Shown: in pieces, positions 7,199 through 15,159 of the stretch
How positions within the stretch are numbered: position 1 is the stretch's first letter
Layout of the letters: each line of letters starts with the position of its first letter
DNA from: Desulfocurvus sp.
GTDB lineage: Bacteria > Desulfobacterota > Desulfovibrionia > Desulfovibrionales > Desulfovibrionaceae
Direction of reading: 5' to 3'
DNA: 19,022 nucleotides
Assembly (NCBI RefSeq): GCF_023230885.1
Contig: NZ_JALNWM010000042.1
Span: 1 to 19,022 of the forward strand
Notes under the pieces: model-generated
The model's input: the letters and a program-made list of their open reading frames with translations, nothing else
Databases searched by the model: none
What the model was told of the DNA's origin: nothing
Program-made: the position numbers and the translations under genes

Positions 7199-7204
7199 CT
7201 CCTA
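7199..7204 (-). promoter_or_regulatory. metF ribosome-binding site overlapping the Nudix stop codon
   Basis: Read on the minus strand this is TAGGAG. Its first three bases (7204-7202) are the stop codon of the Nudix gene and the whole is the SD for the metF GTG at 7190, with an 8-nt spacer. The overlap decides the metF start and suggests that ribosomes leaving the Nudix gene reinitiate on metF. Confidence 0.75.
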
Positions 7205-7621
7205 GCGGGCCGGTTCCCGGGCCAGCAGGTCGACGATCTGGGTGTCGGCCTCCAGGAACGGCACATCGGCCGCCCCGGGGGTCAGCCAGCGCAGTTCGTG
7301 GCCCTCGCGCGGGGTCAGGCGCCCCGTGAACCGATAGACGTGAAAGAAATGCAGCCGCACCCGCAGATGCGGGTAGGCGTGGCGCTTTTCGCACCAGAAG
7401 GCCGCCTCGGCGGGCCGGATGCCCAGCTCCTCGTCGAGCTCGCGGGCCAGGGCCCGCTCCAGGCTTTCCCCGGGCTCCACCTTGCCGCCCGGGAACTCCC
7501 AGTACCCGGCCTGGGGCTTGCCCTCGGGCCGCCGCGCGGCCAGAAAGCGCCCGTCCCGCCAGATGACGGCGGCCACCACGTCGATTTCCGCCCCCGACGG
7601 CGTGCTGTGGGTCGCCTGCAC
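7202..7621 (-). CDS. MutT-type Nudix hydrolase
   Basis: A 139-residue Nudix protein. The full Nudix box spans residues 46-68 (G-x5-E-x7-RELDEELGI), preceded by WEFPGGKVEPGES, which is nearly the E. coli MutT motif. Hydrolysis of 8-oxo-dGTP, to clean the nucleotide pool, is therefore the most likely activity, though related enzymes hydrolyse other nucleoside diphosphate derivatives. The start used is GTG (7619-7621), because GGAGGG lies 6 nt upstream (7628-7633). A TTG at 7654 would extend the protein by 11 residues, but it has a weak SD and sits where a candidate promoter would start the transcript. It is the first gene of the operon, coupled to metF. No metabolic link to asd or metF is obvious. 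Confidence 0.9.
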   Translation of the reverse strand: MQATHSTPSGAEIDVVAAVIWRDGRFLAARRPEGKPQAGYWEFPGGKVEPGESLERALARELDEELGIRPAEAAFWCEKRHAYPHLRVRLHFFHVYRFTGRLTPREGHELRWLTPGAADVPFLEADTQIVDLLAREPAR

Positions 7622-7627
7622 CGCGCG

Positions 7628-7633
7628 CCCTCC
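7628..7633 (-). promoter_or_regulatory. SD that fixes the Nudix GTG start
   Basis: Minus-strand GGAGGG with a 6-nt spacer to GTG at 7621. It is much better than anything before the upstream TTG (7654) and therefore decides the start. Confidence 0.7.
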
Positions 7634-7660
7634 CGGTCCTGGATGTTGCGGCAACCGCGA

Positions 7661-7689
7661 AGCTTATTCCCGATGCCCACCGAAGGCAA
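7661..7689 (-). promoter_or_regulatory. Weak candidate promoter of the mutT-metF-asd operon
   Basis: On the minus strand TTGCCT (7684-7689) and TAAGCT (7661-7666) are 17 nt apart, matching four and three of six consensus bases. Predicted initiation near 7654 gives a ~33-nt leader before GTG 7621. The position is right but the sequence match is poor. Confidence 0.35.
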
Positions 7690-7784
7690 GCGCCACGACG
7701 GGCCGCTCCCGGAACCGCCAACCCGTGGCGACCAAATGGCGCCGCGATCTTGACACGACCAGGGGCCCGGAGCACCATGCGGCC

Positions 7785-8705
7785 ATGCCGCCCGCCGCAC
7801 AGCCAGGGCCCCGTGGCCGCACACCCGCCCGCCTGCGGCGCCGCCCGTCCGGGCCCGGGGGCCCCCGGCCCGTCCCCGGTGCGGCCGCCTGTCCGCCCTC
7901 CGGCGCCGGGCGCCCCGCACGGGGCGGCGCGAGGCTGTCGGCGCTGCTGCTCCTGGCCGGGCTGCTGGCGCTCCTGCTCCCGCCCGGCCCCCCGGCCTCG
8001 GCCCGGACGCCCGCCGAAGAGCCCCGCCAGCTTGTGTTCTCCTGCAACGAGGCGGACTGGCCGCCCTACCTCATCGTCGGCCCGGACCAAACCTGCAACG
8101 GCATCATGGCCGACATCCTCCGCGAGGCCGCGCGCGGGCTGGGCGTGAGCGTGACCACCCGCACCTTCCCCGAGAAGCGCAGCCTGCTGATGCTGCGCCA
8201 GGGCGAGGTGGACGTGTACTGCAAGGCCCCGGAATGGGTTGCCGAGCCCGAGGCGCTCCTGTGGTCCGCGCCGGTGCTGCCCTCGCGCGACGTGCTGGTC
8301 GCCCCGGCGGACGGGCCGCCCGTCGATGGCCCCGAGGACCTGGTGGGCCTGCGCCTGGGCACGGTGCTCGGCTACGCCTATCCCGCCCTGGACGCGGCCC
8401 TGGAAAGCGGACGGATCACGCGCGACGACGCGCCCGGCACCGTGAGCCAGCTGCGCAAGCTGCTGCGCGGCAGGACCGACGCCGCGGTGGTCAACGAATT
8501 GGTGGCACGCTGGGTGCTGCGCGGGCTGCGCGAGCCAGGAGCCGACGCCCTGCGCTTCTCCGGGCGGGAGGTCGGCCTGGCCTGGCTGCGCTACGCCTTC
8601 ACCCGCGCCAGGGACTGGGAGCCCCTGGTCGCCCGGCTGGACGCCGAAATAGCGCGCATGCGCGCCGACGGGCGCATCCAGGCCATTCTGGACGCCTACC
8701 GCTAG
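7785..8705 (+). CDS. Orphan family 3 periplasmic solute-binding protein (start uncertain)
   Basis: As drawn, 306 residues. From about residue 80 on it fits the bacterial extracellular solute-binding family 3 (polar amino acid type). It begins LVFSCNEADWPPYLI, continues GIMADILREAARGLGVSVTTRTFPEKRSLLMLRQGEVDVYC, then a hinge region LVGLRLGTVLGYAYPALDAAL and a C-terminal helix IARMRADGRIQAILDAYR. The secretion signal core is residues 51-66 (LSALLLLAGLLALLL) with cleavage after ASA73. About 50 Arg/Pro/Gly-rich residues precede it, unusually long for a signal peptide n-region. The in-frame ATG at 7785 has no good SD; a better-placed ATG at 7777 is in another frame. So the true start may differ or an indel may lie between ~7777 and 7930. 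No permease or ATPase gene is adjacent; many sulfate reducers carry such orphan binding proteins. Confidence 0.8.
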   Translation: MPPAAQPGPRGRTPARLRRRPSGPGGPRPVPGAAACPPSGAGRPARGGARLSALLLLAGLLALLLPPGPPASARTPAEEPRQLVFSCNEADWPPYLIVGPDQTCNGIMADILREAARGLGVSVTTRTFPEKRSLLMLRQGEVDVYCKAPEWVAEPEALLWSAPVLPSRDVLVAPADGPPVDGPEDLVGLRLGTVLGYAYPALDAALESGRITRDDAPGTVSQLRKLLRGRTDAAVVNELVARWVLRGLREPGADALRFSGREVGLAWLRYAFTRARDWEPLVARLDAEIARMRADGRIQAILDAYR

Positions 8706-10673
8706 CTAGCAGCCGTCGCCCAGGGCCTCGCGCTCGGCCTCCAGGGCCGCGATGTCCCCCTCCAGGGCGTCCATGCGCTCCATGAGCTTCTCCGTCAGCC
8801 CCTGCAACTCCGCGAAGCGTTTCATGAGCCCCGAGGAGCGCGCCGCGTCGGCGTAGACCCCGGGGTCGGCCAGGGTCTGCTCCACCTCGCCCTGCTCGGC
8901 CAAAAGCTTCTCCAGCTCGGCCTCCTTGGCGGCGTAGCGCTCCTGGAGCGGGCGCAGCTTCTTGTAGAGCGCGTTGCGGGCCTCGGCCTGGCGGCGTTTG
9001 GCCTCCTTGGCGTCGGCCCGGTTGCCCCGGCGCAGGGCCTCGGCCTGGGGCGCGCACGCGGGCTCCAGGGCCGCGCGCCGGGCGCGGTCGTAGCCCTGGA
9101 ACCCGTCGGGGAATATCTCGATGCCCTCGGGCTTGAGCCACCAGACCTCGCGGGCCACGGCGCTCATGAGGTGCCGGTCGTGGGCGACCATGAGGATGGT
9201 GCCCTCGTAGTCGCCAAGGGCCTTGATGAGCGCGTCGCGGCTCTCCAGGTCCAGGTGGTTGGTGGGCTCGTCCAGCACCAGGAAGTTGGCCCGCCGGAGG
9301 AACAGGGTGGCCAGGATCAGCCGGTTCTTCTCGCCGCCGGACAGCTCGCGGACCTCGCGGTCCCAGAACGATTCGGGCAGCATGAACAGGCCGAGCACGC
9401 TGCGCAACTCCTCCTCGGTGCTGCGCGGGTCGGACAGGCGGCGGATCTCGCCAAGCACCGTGCGATCGAGGTTCAGGGTCTCGGCCTGGTGCTGGGAGAA
9501 GTAGCCCACGCGCATCTTGGAGCCGACCTCGATGGACCCGGCGCTGGGCGCGAGCTGGCCGGTGATGGCCCGCAGGAGCGTGGTCTTGCCGCAGCCGTTG
9601 GGCCCGGCCAGGGCGATCTTCTGCCCGGCGTAAATGTGGAAATCCAGGGGCCGCCACAGGCTGGCGCCGCCCGAGTAGGCCACCTGCACGTCGATGGCCG
9701 AGAGCACGGTCTTGTTGCCGCGCTCCGGCGCGGGCCAGGAGAATTTCAGCTCCTTGGCCTTGGGTTCGGCGCGCACGCCCTCCAGCTCCTTTTCGAGCTT
9801 GGCCACCTGCTTCTTCATGCTGTTGGCCTGGCGGGCCTTGGTGGCCTTGACCTGGAAGCGGCGCACGAAGTCCATCTTCTTGGCGATGTCGTCCTGCACG
9901 CGCTGCTCGGCGCGGCGGCGCTGCTCCTCGGTTTCGTCCATCCAGGCCCAGAACTGGGTGAAGGTGCCCTTGCGCACCACGGGCTTGACCCCGCCCAGGA
10001 ACAGCACATGGGTGGACACGCGGTCCAGGAGCATCCGGTCGTGGGCGACGAAGACCAGGGCGCCCTCGAAGGCGTTGAGGTAGTCTTCGAGCCACTCCAC
10101 GGCTTCCAGGTCCAGGTGGTTGGTGGGCTCGTCCAGCAGCAGGACGCCCGCCCCCTCCACCAGGATGCGCGCCAGCTTGGCCCGCTCGCGCCAGCCGCCG
10201 GACAGCTCGCGCAGGGGGCTGTCGAGCTGGGCGGCGGAAAAGCCCAGGCCCGAGAGCACGGCCCGGGCCTTGTGCTCGGGGTTGTAGCCGCACACATGCT
10301 CCAGGTGGGCCTGCTCCTGGGCCAGGGCCGCCAGGGCCGCCTTGTCGCCCGCCCTGGTGGCGGTGTCCCAGCGCTCCCAGAAGTCGCCCCACGAGGGCAG
10401 CGCCTCCATGACCCAGCCGGTCACGGGCTCGCCCAGGTCGCGCTCGGTCAGCTCCTGCTTGGAGTAGCCGAGCTGCACGTCCTTGGGCATGGACACCTGC
10501 CCCGAGTCGGGGTCTTCGATGCCCGCGAGGATGCGCAGGAAGGTGGACTTGCCGCAGCCGTTGGGGCCGACCACGGCAAGGCGCATACCGGGCGTGACCT
10601 CCAGGGAAAAAGCCTGGAACAGGTCGCGCCCGCCAAAGGACTTGGACAGGGACTGGATACTGATTCTGGACAT
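8706..10673 (-). CDS. ABC-F family ATPase, YheS/Uup-like
   Basis: A 655-residue soluble protein with two ABC domains and no membrane segment. Domain 1: Walker A GPNGCGKST (36-44), signature LSGGWRERAKL (157-167), Walker B VLLLDEPTNHLD (177-188). The linker (~240-315) is long, charged and helical, with FVRRFQVKATKARQANS, typical of YheS/ABCF3-like members. Domain 2: GPNGCGKTT (357-365), LSGGEKNRLI (444-453), FLVLDEPTNHLD (464-475). A C-terminal coiled-coil extension covers ~530-650. ABC-F proteins bind the ribosomal E site and rescue or tune translation; this one is not an evident antibiotic-resistance type. ATG at 10673 is chosen because ABC-F homology begins there; the SD is weak (GTGAG-like). 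It lies just downstream of the leu terminator and ends base-to-base with the solute-binding gene. Confidence 0.95.
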   Translation of the reverse strand: MSRISIQSLSKSFGGRDLFQAFSLEVTPGMRLAVVGPNGCGKSTFLRILAGIEDPDSGQVSMPKDVQLGYSKQELTERDLGEPVTGWVMEALPSWGDFWERWDTATRAGDKAALAALAQEQAHLEHVCGYNPEHKARAVLSGLGFSAAQLDSPLRELSGGWRERAKLARILVEGAGVLLLDEPTNHLDLEAVEWLEDYLNAFEGALVFVAHDRMLLDRVSTHVLFLGGVKPVVRKGTFTQFWAWMDETEEQRRRAEQRVQDDIAKKMDFVRRFQVKATKARQANSMKKQVAKLEKELEGVRAEPKAKELKFSWPAPERGNKTVLSAIDVQVAYSGGASLWRPLDFHIYAGQKIALAGPNGCGKTTLLRAITGQLAPSAGSIEVGSKMRVGYFSQHQAETLNLDRTVLGEIRRLSDPRSTEEELRSVLGLFMLPESFWDREVRELSGGEKNRLILATLFLRRANFLVLDEPTNHLDLESRDALIKALGDYEGTILMVAHDRHLMSAVAREVWWLKPEGIEIFPDGFQGYDRARRAALEPACAPQAEALRRGNRADAKEAKRRQAEARNALYKKLRPLQERYAAKEAELEKLLAEQGEVEQTLADPGVYADAARSSGLMKRFAELQGLTEKLMERMDALEGDIAALEAEREALGDGC

Positions 10674-10704
10674 CGGCTCACATGCGCCCGCTGGGGCGAC
10701 TGGC

Positions 10705-10742
10705 AAAGAAGAACCCGGAAGGCCGCGCGGCCTCCCGGGTTC
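10705..10742 (-). terminator. Intrinsic terminator of the leu operon
   Basis: On the minus strand a 14-bp stem with one G-T pair (GAACCCGGGAGGCC, loop GCGC, GGCCTTCCGGGTTC) is followed directly by TTCTTTG. Plus-strand positions are 10711-10742 for the hairpin and 10705-10710 for the T-rich tail. It lies 40 nt after the leuB stop and 32 nt before the ABC-F start, so it ends the leucine transcript. Confidence 0.88.
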
Positions 10743-10782
10743 GGGGTTCCTGGGCAGTGTGCAGGCTCGCGCCGCACCGCTT

Positions 10783-11856
10783 CTACAGCTTTTCGGCCAC
10801 GAGGTCACCCATTTTCTCGCACCCGGCCAGGCGGCAGCCTTCCTCGCGGATGTCGCCCGTGCGCCAGCCCTCGTCGAGCACGGCGGACACGGCGGCCTCC
10901 ACTGCGTCGGCGGCGCCGGGCATGTCCAGGCTGTGGCGCAGCATCATGGCCACCGACAGGATGGTCGCCAGGGGGTTGGCCTTGTCCTGCCCGGCGATGT
11001 CGGGGGCCGAGCCGTGAATGGGCTCGTAGAGCCCCGGCCCGCCCTCGCCCAGCGAGGCCGACGGCAGCATGCCGATGGACCCGGTGATGCATCCTGCCTC
11101 GTCGGAGAGGATGTCGCCGAAGAGGTTCTCGGTGACCAGCACGTCGAACTGCGCGGGGTCGCGCACAAGCTGCATGGCCGCGTTGTCCACATACATGTGC
11201 GCGAGCTCCACCTCGGGGTAGTCGCGGGCGACCTCCACCACCACCTCGCGCCACAGGCGCGACACGTCGAGCACGTTGGCCTTGTCCACCGAGCAGAGCC
11301 GCCGCGAGCGGCGCATGGCCGTCTCGAAGGCCACCCGCGCGATGCGCGCCACCTCGTGCTCGTCGTAGATCATGGTGTTGTAGCCCACGCGCACGCCGTC
11401 GCGCAGCTCCACACCCCGGGGTTCGCCGAAGTAGGCGCCGCCGGTCAGCTCGCGCACGACCATCACGTCCAGGCCGCCCGCCACGATGTCGGGGCGCAGG
11501 AAGCAGGCCCGGCGCAGCTGCGGGAAAAGCCGGGCCGGGCGCAGGTTGGCGAACAGGCCAAGGGCCTTGCGGATGCCCAGCAGGCCGCGCTCCGGGCGGA
11601 TGGCGGGGTCGATGGTGTCCCACCTGGGGCCGCCCACGGCGCCCAGCAGCACGGCGTCCGCCGCCCGGCAGGCCGCCACCGTGGCCTCGGGCAGGGGGCC
11701 GCCCGTGGTGTCGATGGCCGCGCCGCCGATGAGCGCCTCGGTGCAGGAAAACCCGCAGCCCTGGCGCGCGCCCACGCGCTCCAGGACCTTGCGCGCCTGG
11801 GCCATGATCTCCGGGCCGATGCCGTCGCCGGGCAGGATGCAGATGGTCTTGCGCAT
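10783..11856 (-). CDS. leuB: 3-isopropylmalate dehydrogenase
   Basis: A 357-residue NAD-dependent oxidative decarboxylase, the third enzyme of leucine synthesis, making 4-methyl-2-oxopentanoate. Family landmarks: ILPGDGIGPEI (7-17), ANLRPARLFP with substrate arginines (103-112), VVRELTGGAYFG (133-144), K192 in SVDKANVLD, metal-binding D225, D248 and D252 (YVDN, NLFGDILSDEAG), and the NAD-specific loop EPIHGSAPDIAGQDKANP. Length is normal. The SD (GGAGG, 11867-11871) lies inside the end of leuD and the ATG is 2 nt after the leuD stop, so translation is probably coupled. It is the last gene before the terminator at 10705-10742. Confidence 0.98.
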   Translation of the reverse strand: MRKTICILPGDGIGPEIMAQARKVLERVGARQGCGFSCTEALIGGAAIDTTGGPLPEATVAACRAADAVLLGAVGGPRWDTIDPAIRPERGLLGIRKALGLFANLRPARLFPQLRRACFLRPDIVAGGLDVMVVRELTGGAYFGEPRGVELRDGVRVGYNTMIYDEHEVARIARVAFETAMRRSRRLCSVDKANVLDVSRLWREVVVEVARDYPEVELAHMYVDNAAMQLVRDPAQFDVLVTENLFGDILSDEAGCITGSIGMLPSASLGEGGPGLYEPIHGSAPDIAGQDKANPLATILSVAMMLRHSLDMPGAADAVEAAVSAVLDEGWRTGDIREEGCRLAGCEKMGDLVAEKL

Positions 11857-11858
11857 GG

Positions 11859-12362
11859 CTAGCGGACCTCCCCGGCCAGGCGGCGGCGCACATAGCCCAC
11901 AAGGCCCCCGGCGTCGAGAATCTCGCGCATGAACGGCGGCACGGGCTGGCAGCGGACCTCGGCCCCGCTGTCCAGGTTGCGGACGACGCCCGCCCCGGTG
12001 TCCACCTCGATGCGGCTGCCGTCGCCAAGCTCGGCGTAGCCGTCGCCGACCTCGATGAGCACCAGGCCCATGTTGAAGCCGTTGCGGTAGAAGATGCGCG
12101 CGAAGCTGTGGGCCACCACCACGGGAATGCCCGCGCCCTTGATGGCGATGGGCGCGTGCTCGCGCGAGGAGCCGCAGCCGAAGTTGGGCCCGGCGACCAT
12201 GATGTCGCCCGGGCGCACCCGGGCGACCCAGCCCGCCTCCAGGCCCTCCATGCAGTTGGCCCCCAGGCGCGCCTCGTCGGTGGTGACCAGAAAGCGCGCC
12301 GGGATGATGGCGTCGGTATCGATGTTTGCGCCCACGACGTGGGCGGTTCCGGCATATCGCAT
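11859..12362 (-). CDS. leuD: 3-isopropylmalate dehydratase small subunit
   Basis: A 167-residue swivel-domain subunit that joins LeuC to isomerise 2- to 3-isopropylmalate. Seen: GANIDTDAIIPARFL (11-25), GPNFGCGSSREHAP (58-71), HSFARIFYRNGFNMGL, and a short C-terminal half. The short length and YRNG.NMG motif fit the homoaconitase/archaeal-type (HacB-like) LeuD rather than the ~200-residue E. coli form, matching the LeuC type next to it. The SD is GGAG at 12370-12373, 7 nt before ATG; the gap to leuC is 16 nt. Confidence 0.97.
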   Translation of the reverse strand: MRYAGTAHVVGANIDTDAIIPARFLVTTDEARLGANCMEGLEAGWVARVRPGDIMVAGPNFGCGSSREHAPIAIKGAGIPVVVAHSFARIFYRNGFNMGLVLIEVGDGYAELGDGSRIEVDTGAGVVRNLDSGAEVRCQPVPPFMREILDAGGLVGYVRRRLAGEVR

Positions 12363-12378
12363 TGTCGCTCTCCCCGTC

Positions 12379-13638
12379 CTAGAGGTCCGCCGGGGCGGCG
12401 ATGGCGCCGACCACGGCCGAGGCGGCGGCCACGGCCGGGCCGCTGAGGTAGACCTCGGACTCCAGGCTGCCCATGCGCCCCTTGAAGTTGCGGTTGGTGG
12501 TGGCGATGGTCCGCTCGCCCGAGGCCAGGATGCCCATGTGCCCGCCCAGGCACGGCCCGCAGGTGGGCGGGCCGACCACGGCCCCGGCGTCCATGAACAC
12601 CTCGAGCAGGCCCTCCTTCAGGGCCTGGCGCCAGATGCCGGGGGTGGCGGGCAGCACGATGAGCCGCACGCCCCGGGCCGCCCTGCGGCCGCGCAGCACC
12701 GCCGCAGCCTCGCGCAGGTCCTCGATGCGCCCGTTGGTGCACGAGCCGATGACCGCCTGGTGGATGGCCACGCCGCGCACCTCGGACACGGGGCGCACGT
12801 TCTCGGGCAGATGCGGGCAGGCCACCTGCGGCTCCATGCCCGTCACATCCAGGCGCACGGTGCGCTCGTAGGCCGCGCCCGGGTCGGGGGCCAGGGCCGC
12901 GTCGCCCGCGCGCCCGGCGGCGGCGGCGTAGGCCAGGGTCCGCTCGTCGGCCGCGAACAGCCCGACCTTGCCCCCGGCCTCGATGGCCATGTTGGCCATG
13001 GTCATGCGGCCCTCCACGGACAGGGCCCGGACGGCCGCCCCGCCGAACTCCAGGGCCTTGTACAGCGCCCCGGCCACGCCGATCTCGCCGATGAGCCGCA
13101 GGATGTAGTCCTTGCCGCCCACATGCTCGCCGGGGGTGCCGTCGATCTCCACGCGGATGGTCGGCGGCACCTTGAACCACGTCTCGCCCAGAGCCATGGC
13201 CGCGGCGATGTCCGTGGAGCCCATGCCCGTGGCAAAGGCGCCCAGGCCGCCGTAGGTACAGGTGTGGCTGTCGGCGCCGACCACCACGTCGCCGGGGCCG
13301 ACCAGCCCCAGCTCGGGCAGGAGCGCGTGCTCGACGCCCACCTCGCCGCCCTCGTAGTAGTGGACCACGCCCATGCGCCGGGCGAACTCGCGCACCAGCC
13401 GCACCTGCTCGGCGGAATCGATGTCCTTGTTGGGCGTGAAATGGTCGCAGACCAGGGCGACGCGCTCCTGGTGGAACACCCCGCCGGCGCCCATGGCCTC
13501 GAAGGACTTGATGGCCAGGGGCGCGGTGATGTCGTTGGCCAGCACCAGGGACACGCGGCAGCGCGCGATGCTCCCGGCCTCGCCCACGGGCTCGTCGCAG
13601 TGGCGTTGGAGGATCTTCTGGGCCAGGGTCTGGGGCAT
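12379..13638 (-). CDS. leuC: 3-isopropylmalate dehydratase large subunit
   Basis: A 419-residue aconitase-fold protein carrying the 4Fe-4S cluster. Cluster cysteines are C300 in GSCTNGRIEDL and C360/C363 in TCGPCLGGHMG. Other landmarks are SLVLANDITAPLAI (30-43), GADSHTCTYGGLGAFATGMGSTD (121-143) and the substrate-proximal KEGLLEVFMDAGAVV. At 419 residues it belongs to the shorter, homoaconitase-like LeuC group (E. coli LeuC is ~466). ATG abuts the leuA stop directly, so the SD (GAGG, ~10 nt upstream) lies inside leuA and translation should be coupled. An oxygen-labile cluster is unproblematic in an anaerobe. Confidence 0.97.
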   Translation of the reverse strand: MPQTLAQKILQRHCDEPVGEAGSIARCRVSLVLANDITAPLAIKSFEAMGAGGVFHQERVALVCDHFTPNKDIDSAEQVRLVREFARRMGVVHYYEGGEVGVEHALLPELGLVGPGDVVVGADSHTCTYGGLGAFATGMGSTDIAAAMALGETWFKVPPTIRVEIDGTPGEHVGGKDYILRLIGEIGVAGALYKALEFGGAAVRALSVEGRMTMANMAIEAGGKVGLFAADERTLAYAAAAGRAGDAALAPDPGAAYERTVRLDVTGMEPQVACPHLPENVRPVSEVRGVAIHQAVIGSCTNGRIEDLREAAAVLRGRRAARGVRLIVLPATPGIWRQALKEGLLEVFMDAGAVVGPPTCGPCLGGHMGILASGERTIATTNRNFKGRMGSLESEVYLSGPAVAAASAVVGAIAAPADL

Positions 13639-15159
13639 CTACTTGTCCTCGCTTTTCTTTTCCAGGCGGTTCAAGGCGTTGAGCATGGCCTTGGCGCTGG
13701 CGACGATGATATCGGCGTCGGAGCCCCGGCCCACGGCGCGCAGGCCGCCGTGTTCGATCTTCACTGTCACCTCGCCCTGGGCGTCGGTGCCGTCGGTGAT
13801 GGCGTTGACGAGATACTGCTCCAGGGTGGGCCGCTTGCCGATGATGTCCGCGATGGCGTTGAACACCGCGTCCACCGGCCCCACCCCGAAGGTCGCAAGC
13901 TTCCGCTCCTGCCCGTCGACCTCCATGATCACCGCCGCCGTGGGCGGCACGCTGATGGTGCCGGACTGGATGTGCAGGTGCTTGAGACGGTACTTGTCGG
14001 GGATGCGGAAGACCTCTTCGAGCACGATGGCCTCCACGTCCTCGTCGTATATCTTTTTCTTGATGTCCGCCAGCCTCTTCACCGCGGCGGCGACCACGTC
14101 CACCTCGGCGTCGGAAAGCCGGAAACCCATGGCCTCGACCTTGGACTTCACGGCGTGGCGGCCCGAATGCTTGCCCATGACCATGTCCGTGGCCGAGCGG
14201 CCCACGCTCTCGGGGGTCATGATCTCGTAGGTCTCGCGGTGCTTGAGCACGCCGTCCTGGTGGATGCCCGACTCGTGGGCGAAGGCGTTGTCGCCGATGA
14301 CGGCCTTGGTGGCCGGGATGGGCCTGCCGATGATGCGCGAGAGCATCCGGTTGGCCGGGAAGAGCTGCTCGGTGTCGATGCCGTGGCTCACGGCGTAGTA
14401 CGCGGGCCGGGTGCGCATGTTCATGACCACCTCCTCCAGGGCCGCGTTGCCCGCGCGCTCGCCGATGCCCGACAGGGTGACCTCGACCTGGCGCGCCCCG
14501 GCGCGCACGGCGGCCAGGGTGTTGGCCACGGCCAGCCCGAGATCGTTATGGCAATGCACGGAGAACACGGCCCGGGAGGCGCCGGGCACCGTTTCCAGGA
14601 GGAAGGACACCAGGTCGGCGAACTCCTCGGGCTGGGCGTAGCCCACGGTGTCGGGGATATTCACCACCCGGGCCCCGCAGGAGATGGCCAGCTCGCAGAT
14701 CTCGGCCAGGAAGGCGCGATCGGAGCGCGAGGCGTCCTCGGCGGAGAACTCCACGTTGGGCGTGAGCCCCGCGGCGTGGCGCACGGCCCGCTCGGCCATG
14801 CGCAGGACATCGGCGGGCTCCTTGCAGAGCTTGTGCTTCATGTGCAGCGGGCTGGTGGCGATGAAGGTGTGGATGCGCGGGTTGCGCGCGCCGCGCACGG
14901 CCTCCCAGGCGCGGTCGATGTCCCCGGGCAGGGCCCGGGCCAATCCGGCCACCTGGGCGCGCTCAACCGTCTCGGCGATGGCCCGCACGGACTCGAAGTC
15001 GCCCTCGCTGGCCGCCGGGAACCCGGCCTCGATGATGTCCACCCCCAGGATATCGAGCTGGCGCGCCAGGCGCAGCTTCTCGCGCAGGTTCATGGTGCAG
15101 CCCGGGGACTGTTCGCCGTCGCGCAGGGTGGTGTCGAAGAACTGGACGCGGTCGGACAT
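13639..15159 (-). CDS. leuA: 2-isopropylmalate synthase
   Basis: A 506-residue enzyme condensing acetyl-CoA with 2-oxoisovalerate, the committed step to leucine. TIM-barrel start FFDTTLRDGEQSPG (7-20) holds the catalytic R13 and metal-binding D14. Metal-binding H202 and H204 are in SVHCHNDLG, and the second signature is LSGIGERAGNAALEEVVM with N238. FAHESGIHQDGVLKHRETYE marks the end of the catalytic part. Residues ~385-506 are the LeuA allosteric domain (KLATFGVGPVDAVFNAI...GSDADIIVASAKAMLNALNR), so leucine feedback inhibition is expected. The SD is AAGGAG, 7 nt before ATG. A 198-nt gap separates it from pssA and could hold its own promoter, though none stands out. Confidence 0.98.
   Translation of the reverse strand: MSDRVQFFDTTLRDGEQSPGCTMNLREKLRLARQLDILGVDIIEAGFPAASEGDFESVRAIAETVERAQVAGLARALPGDIDRAWEAVRGARNPRIHTFIATSPLHMKHKLCKEPADVLRMAERAVRHAAGLTPNVEFSAEDASRSDRAFLAEICELAISCGARVVNIPDTVGYAQPEEFADLVSFLLETVPGASRAVFSVHCHNDLGLAVANTLAAVRAGARQVEVTLSGIGERAGNAALEEVVMNMRTRPAYYAVSHGIDTEQLFPANRMLSRIIGRPIPATKAVIGDNAFAHESGIHQDGVLKHRETYEIMTPESVGRSATDMVMGKHSGRHAVKSKVEAMGFRLSDAEVDVVAAAVKRLADIKKKIYDEDVEAIVLEEVFRIPDKYRLKHLHIQSGTISVPPTAAVIMEVDGQERKLATFGVGPVDAVFNAIADIIGKRPTLEQYLVNAITDGTDAQGEVTVKIEHGGLRAVGRGSDADIIVASAKAMLNALNRLEKKSEDK

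Noticed and set aside
7750..7755. Perfect TTGACA as promoter for the solute-binding gene
   Set aside because: At 16-18 nt spacing the -10 region reads GCACCATG, with no usable match, so it was not annotated as a promoter.
9171..11087. A 638-residue plus-strand open frame opposite the ABC-F gene and leuB
   Set aside because: Low-complexity product antisense to conserved genes.
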